From: an uncultured Prevotella sp.
GTDB taxonomy: Bacteria > Bacteroidota > Bacteroidia > Bacteroidales > Bacteroidaceae
DNA length: 8,976 bases
Direction of reading: 5' to 3'
Assembly: GCA_937874345.1 (NCBI GenBank)
Contig: CALNBT010000143.1
Coordinates: forward strand, 1-8,976
Part shown: positions 6,411-8,976 of the stretch, in pieces
Layout of the letters: each line of letters begins with the position of its first letter
Position numbering within the stretch: the stretch's first letter is position 1
The notes under the pieces: model-generated
What the model saw: the letters and a program-made list of their open reading frames with translations, nothing else
Database searches by the model: none
What the model was told of the DNA's origin: nothing
Made by a program: the position numbers and the translations under genes

Positions 6411-7016
6411 TTATTGCGAACAAGTTTGTATGCATAATACTATAATAGTAAGGATAACGCCCCCAATTATATAACCTTGCATTCCTTCCCATGCACCTTT
6501 GGCTGCTATTTTTGAAGTTTCCTTAAAGCCTTTCATAAATCGTGCAACATAGTCCTCTGCAGACTTACGTGCTTTATTTATGTCTTCTTTAAGGTCGTCA
6601 TCTTCATAATTATATTGGTAAGAATATCTACTATAATAGTTATTTGCATGATAAGAATAAGCACGTTCACTATTACTATGTTGATACTGTTGGGTATTAG
6701 CAGTGCTTCTATCTTTGCTACTTGTGTTAGTTTGCGTATTTTCCTTATTGGTTTGAGTTTGGTTTGTAGATGATGTAGAACTATTTTGCTTCCTAAATTT
6801 CAGAAAATCCTTATACTGCCCATCATACCGAGCTCTAATTTCTTCGTCTTTAAGTACATTGTATGCCTCATTAATATCTTGCATTACTTCTGTGACATCT
6901 TTCCCTATATTTCTATCAGGATGCCATTTCAAAACAAGCTTCTTATGAGATGACCTGATCTCTTCTGCCGTTGCATCTTGAGAGATTCCAAGTATAGCAT
7001 AATAGTCTTTAAACAT
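6411..7016 (-). CDS. Tail-anchored J-domain (DnaJ-like) protein
   Basis: This 201-residue J-domain protein starts DYYAILGIS, with the catalytic loop KWHPDRN (H32-P33-D34) and the helix IV region AYNVLKDEEIRARYDG, so residues 3-67 form a complete J domain able to stimulate an Hsp70 ATPase. It lacks the Gly/Phe region, zinc fingers and substrate-binding domains of true DnaJ. Residues 75-140 are instead a low-complexity linker rich in Ser, Thr, Asn, Gln and then Tyr. A charged helix follows (about 141-170), then one membrane helix near the end (about 182-197, GYIIGGVILTIIVLCI). With the J domain in the cytoplasm, the protein would recruit DnaK to the inner membrane (inference). The gene lies 11 bases after the small membrane protein gene and 17 before the lipoprotein gene, so co-transcription is very likely. 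GGAG sits one base before the ATG, too close to be a good ribosome site. Confidence 0.88.
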   Translation of the reverse strand: MFKDYYAILGISQDATAEEIRSSHKKLVLKWHPDRNIGKDVTEVMQDINEAYNVLKDEEIRARYDGQYKDFLKFRKQNSSTSSTNQTQTNKENTQTNTSSKDRSTANTQQYQHSNSERAYSYHANNYYSRYSYQYNYEDDDLKEDINKARKSAEDYVARFMKGFKETSKIAAKGAWEGMQGYIIGGVILTIIVLCIQTCSQ

Positions 7017-7027
7017 GCTCCAAGGAA

Positions 7028-7234
7028 TTACTCTTTCTTTTGTATGTCATGATTGTCCTTATCATCCTTTTTCCAAACTGCTTTTAAAGCAAAGAATAAG
7101 CCTGCAAAAAGAATTAACCCGATAATGCCAGGTGTTGAATTGCCATTCTCACCTTGAACACCGACAACAACAGCGAATAGAACTACAAAAATAGCTATTG
7201 CGATAATAGTAACTAAAATTTTAGATGCATTCAT
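7028..7234 (-). CDS. Small two-helix membrane protein, function unknown
   Basis: This is a 68-residue protein with two predicted membrane helices, at about residues 5-26 (ILVTIIAIAIFVVLFAVVVG) and 36-53 (GIIGLILFAGLFFALKAV). A short GENGNSTP loop joins them, and the tail is strongly charged (WKKDDKDNHDIQKKE). A helical hairpin with the tail in the cytoplasm is likely from the positive residues. I do not recognise a family. It is first in a three-gene operon and ends 11 bases before the J-domain gene. A well-placed promoter lies just upstream, and the leader would be only about 20 nt with no Shine-Dalgarno. Its role may be tied to the J-domain protein, whose tail anchor lies in the same membrane, but that is inferred from position alone. 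Confidence 0.75.
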   Translation of the reverse strand: MNASKILVTIIAIAIFVVLFAVVVGVQGENGNSTPGIIGLILFAGLFFALKAVWKKDDKDNHDIQKKE

Positions 7235-7260
7235 ATTAATTAGATCTTAAAGTTATGTTC

Positions 7261-7291
7261 CAAAATTACAAAAAATATAATAAAATGCAAT
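7261..7291 (-). promoter_or_regulatory. Predicted promoter of the three-gene operon
   Basis: On the minus strand, TAATTTTG (7261-7268) matches the Bacteroidota -7 consensus TAnnTTTG exactly. ATTG (7288-7291) is a three-out-of-four -33 box with a 19-base spacer. Transcription would begin near 7254, about 20 bases before the first ATG of the operon. Confidence 0.55.
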
Positions 7292-7399
7292 GGGGGGCTA
7301 CGTATTTTTTTCGATTATAACAATAGGTCACGTCTTTTGTTAAGTTCATCATTATATCTTTGATTAGCAATTCGATTCATTATGTTTAGTGAATTCTAT

Positions 7400-7454
7400 A
7401 AGATACCGAAGTTATCTAACAAGTAGAGATGGTTCGGTAATGAAGCAGTATCTT
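7400..7454. repeat. Nested inverted repeat upstream of the serine recombinase remnant
   Basis: Three sets of arms nest around one centre: AAGATAC (7400-7406) with GTATCTT (7448-7454), ACCGAA (7405-7410) with TTCGGT (7433-7438), and ATCT with AGAT inside. The right side has a 9-base bulge. The element lies 27 bases before the recombinase start and about 100 bases behind the operon promoter. It may be an operator, an old attachment site or a structured leader. The rest of 7292-7480 shows no gene. Confidence 0.45.
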
Positions 7455-7480
7455 ACAATGCTGTTTGAAATGTAACAAAA

Positions 7481-7872
7481 ATGGAAATAGAAGGATTAAG
7501 TGTGGTTTAATATTGTCGTGTCCGCAGCGACGAGCAAGCAGAGGGTCGCAGCTTTGATGAACAGGAGCGTAGATTAAGAAAGTATTGTGCATCTCTTCAC
7601 TATAATGTCCTTAAGTTCTTTTCGGATGATTCATCTGCGAAGAACAATGATATAAGGAAGAGACCTAAGTTTCAGGAGATGTATATATTCTGTAAGCAAC
7701 ATCAGTATCAAGTGGCAAAGATACTATTCCTTAGATGGGACAGATATACCAGAAACACAGAGTTTGCCTTTGTATAAAAGAAAGATTATCGATGAGCTTG
7801 GTATAGATATTAATGCATTGGAATCACCGATAGACTTCAAAAGTACAGAATGGAGTCGCATGCTGGCATTTC
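7481..7872 (+). pseudogene. Serine recombinase N-terminal catalytic domain, inactivated
   Basis: The plus strand encodes the resolvase-like catalytic domain of a large serine recombinase. After ATG (7481) it reads MEIEGLSVV, a TAA at 7508-7510, and then YCRVRSDEQAEGRSFDEQER. KILFLRWDRYTRNTEFAFV follows to a TAA at 7775-7777, and then, in another frame, YKRKIIDELGIDINALESPI and DFKSTEWSRML. Family members read YCRVSSDEQ, so the catalytic Ser is replaced by Arg (CGC, 7523-7525). The frame break at 7775 is explained by loss of two bases. Recombinase homology fades after STEWSRML, about 20 bases before the neighbouring IS element, which probably truncated the gene. The recombinase, zinc-ribbon and coiled-coil domains are missing here. 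A related C-terminal part lies at 4893-5405 on the other strand. Confidence 0.82.
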
Positions 7873-7899
7873 ATTGGCTCAGTAGTAAAAAGGTGGGGA

Positions 7900-8883
7900 T
7901 TAGGCATACAGTTTTGCTATTCTAAACAGAAAGAAGTTCTTATCAGCAATTCCTCTAAGATTCGCTCTGAACAATTTAATTTTCGAGTTAAACGATTCTG
8001 CTGCAGCGTTCGACGCTCTGTTAATATAGAAATTGAGTATGTCTTCGTAGTGTTCATGGAAAGTGGCTGCAATAACGTTGAAAGAATGAAATCCCGCTTC
8101 TTCTACCTTGTTGTACCATTTTGCCATACTCAATCTTGCAGCGTCCCTGAGGGTGCTCTTTGCAAAAATCATTCTTAATGAATGGCATAGGCTATAAGCG
8201 GTTTTAAGTTTAGGATATTGCGCAAAGAGGATTTCAGATCTTTGCTTTTGACTGTCTGTCCACTTCTCAGGTGACTTAAACAAAAGGTATCTGCTTCTGG
8301 CGAGCAGTTCTTTCTTCGTGTCCCCATTCTCAAAGACGTTAGGCCTGTATATCTTTCCCTGGAGCTTTGCCTCTTCCATCTCGTCATTGGCCTCTTGTAT
8401 GGCATCCCATCGGTACTTGATTCTCATCTCTTGCACGGCGTCACAGGCAAGTTTCTGTATGTGGAACCTATCTGTGACCCTTTTGGCTTTAGGAAAGCAA
8501 TGGCGTACTATTTTGCGCATACTGTCTGACAGATCCAAAGTTATCTCCTCTACCTTTTCCCGCTTCACTTCCTCTATTTTATCAAGGACTCTCCATGCGT
8601 TCTCCGCCTTGGTATCAGCAATGACCGCAACCAGACAGCCTTTCCGCCCATGTAGCTCCCTGTTGGTGACTATCGTGTAAAGTTCTCCATTGGAGAGTGC
8701 CGTCTCGCCTATGGCCAATGAAGGACCGACGTTCTCTGGAAACAGAAGCCAATCATGGGCATGCCCAAGTTGGTCCCAATCCCTATAGCCACTAAGAATT
8801 TCCTTGTATTGTTTCTCAAACTGATGCCCATCTATATGATAGAAATCCTCAAGCGTAAGGCAAGTCACGGGGGATGTCTCCAT
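7900..8883 (-). CDS. ISL3-family DDE transposase (ISAon1-like), probably catalytically dead
   Basis: This 327-residue protein aligns by eye with the two-ORF ISL3-type transposases of Bacteroidota. It has FPENVG and ETALSNGELYTIVTN near the start, then VTDRFHIQKLACDAVQEMRI, RWDAIQEANDE, LLARSRYLLFK, AKWYNKVEEAGF and the end ILNFYINRASNAAAESFNSK with FRANLRG and LYA. The second Asp (D138, in VTDRFH) and the Glu (E296, in NAAAESFN) of the catalytic triad are present. The first position is Gly (G59, codon GGC at minus 8709-8707) where the family has Asp (SIDET, here AIGET), so transposition activity is doubtful. The ATG at 8881-8883 lies inside the upstream ORF, which it overlaps by 35 bases in the +1 frame. 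AAAAGAGAC before it may act as ribosome site, suggesting coupled translation. The frame is otherwise intact. Confidence 0.88.
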   Translation of the reverse strand: METSPVTCLTLEDFYHIDGHQFEKQYKEILSGYRDWDQLGHAHDWLLFPENVGPSLAIGETALSNGELYTIVTNRELHGRKGCLVAVIADTKAENAWRVLDKIEEVKREKVEEITLDLSDSMRKIVRHCFPKAKRVTDRFHIQKLACDAVQEMRIKYRWDAIQEANDEMEEAKLQGKIYRPNVFENGDTKKELLARSRYLLFKSPEKWTDSQKQRSEILFAQYPKLKTAYSLCHSLRMIFAKSTLRDAARLSMAKWYNKVEEAGFHSFNVIAATFHEHYEDILNFYINRASNAAAESFNSKIKLFRANLRGIADKNFFLFRIAKLYA

Positions 8884-8974
8884 ACGTCTCTTTTAAAAAA
8901 GCTCCGAACTCTTTGGAATAGCGAGTGCCGGAGGCTGTAATATCTATATTTAATGGCAGTGAGAAACTTTTGCC
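8849..8974 (-). CDS. ISL3-type element ORF1 (transposase N-terminal-region protein), 3' end only
   Basis: A minus-strand frame open from the window edge ends at TGA 8849-8851 and encodes GKSFSLPLNIDITASGTRY, then SKEFGAFLKETYG and DIPRDLPYA. This fits the end of the short first ORF found upstream of ISAon1/ISL3-type transposases in Bacteroidota, usually about 120 residues with a helix-turn-helix. It overlaps the transposase start by 35 bases, as expected for coupled translation. The start and most of the protein lie beyond 8976. Confidence 0.65.
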   Translation of the reverse strand, partial: GKSFSLPLNIDITASGTRYSKEFGAFLKETYGDIPRDLPYA

Positions 8975-8976
8975 TG

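Larger units (their letters stand above)
7892..8976 (-). mobile_element. ISL3-type insertion sequence, nearly complete but cut by the window end
   Basis: The element holds two overlapping minus-strand ORFs: an N-terminal-region protein (only its end visible) and the DDE transposase. The left edge is placed tentatively at 7892, where GGTGGGGA lies directly outside the transposase stop; the right end and its inverted repeat lie beyond the window. On its left the element abuts the broken serine recombinase, so it probably inserted into that gene. A target-site duplication cannot be checked with only one end. Confidence 0.7.

Noticed and set aside
7336..7362. Plus-strand TTTG (7336-7339) and TATCTTTG (7355-7362) as a promoter for the serine recombinase
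   Set aside because: The -7 match is exact, but the spacer is only 15 bases, shorter than the usual 19-21, and the gene is dead, so this was not listed as a feature.
8175..8680. Open frames inside the ISL3-type transposase (minus 8175-8405, plus 8318-8680)
   Set aside because: They are alternative frames of a well-supported transposase with no motifs of their own.
8886..8897. Programmed -1 frameshift site between ORF1 and the transposase
   Set aside because: The T TTT TTA heptamer is in the right frame for slippage, but the transposase lies in the +1 frame and the -1 frame meets a stop within a few codons.
1..8976. CRISPR array, tRNA, rRNA or riboswitch
   Set aside because: No regularly spaced repeats, cloverleaf or conserved RNA core were seen on either strand.

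Overview
The window looks like a chromosomal accessory region of a member of the Bacteroidota, most likely a Prevotella- or Bacteroides-like gut or oral bacterium. The reasons are: two promoters that fit or nearly fit the Bacteroides TAnnTTTG (-7) consensus; start codons with little or no Shine-Dalgarno signal; Bacteroidota-style lipoproteins; a secreted GH51 glycosidase with the typical short C-terminal tail (FDLNGRPV...GIYIM); and IS and serine-recombinase families common in that phylum. All intact genes lie on the minus strand. Identifications come from reading the translations and from remembered family motifs; no database search was run.

Left part (1-1410). The plus-strand end of a probable outer-membrane beta-barrel protein (2-97) is followed by a minus-strand IS3-type transposase scrap (112-291), then an intact Blc-type lipocalin lipoprotein gene (287-826) with its own promoter (939-970), then a second IS3-type scrap (about 1060-1162). 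A good intrinsic terminator (1179-1212) and a possible decayed small membrane-protein ORF (1237-1393) lie downstream of the next gene.

Middle (1409-4348). One large gene encodes a secreted 979-residue GH51 alpha-L-arabinofuranosidase-like enzyme. It has two tandem LamG-like domains between its N-terminal GH51 strand motif and its CBM/TIM-barrel part. It probably acts on arabinose-containing plant polysaccharides outside the cytoplasm. No SusC/SusD or regulator is seen next to it.

Right part (4349-8976). This is a mobile-element graveyard surrounding one intact operon. From left to right: an ISL3-type transposase tail with a mutated catalytic residue (4655-4868, plus); the C-terminal part of a large serine recombinase (4893-5405, minus); a three-gene minus-strand operon (promoter 7261-7291, terminator 5411-5444); the N-terminal part of a serine recombinase with the catalytic serine lost (7481-7872, plus); and a nearly complete ISL3-type element (about 7892 to beyond 8976, minus). 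The operon encodes a 68-residue two-helix membrane protein, a tail-anchored J-domain protein with a long Asn/Gln/Tyr-rich linker, and a lipoprotein made of two PsbP/DUF1795-like modules. It looks AT-richer than the GH51 gene. It is the best candidate for an undescribed cargo module, probably acting at the cell envelope, but its function cannot be read from sequence alone.
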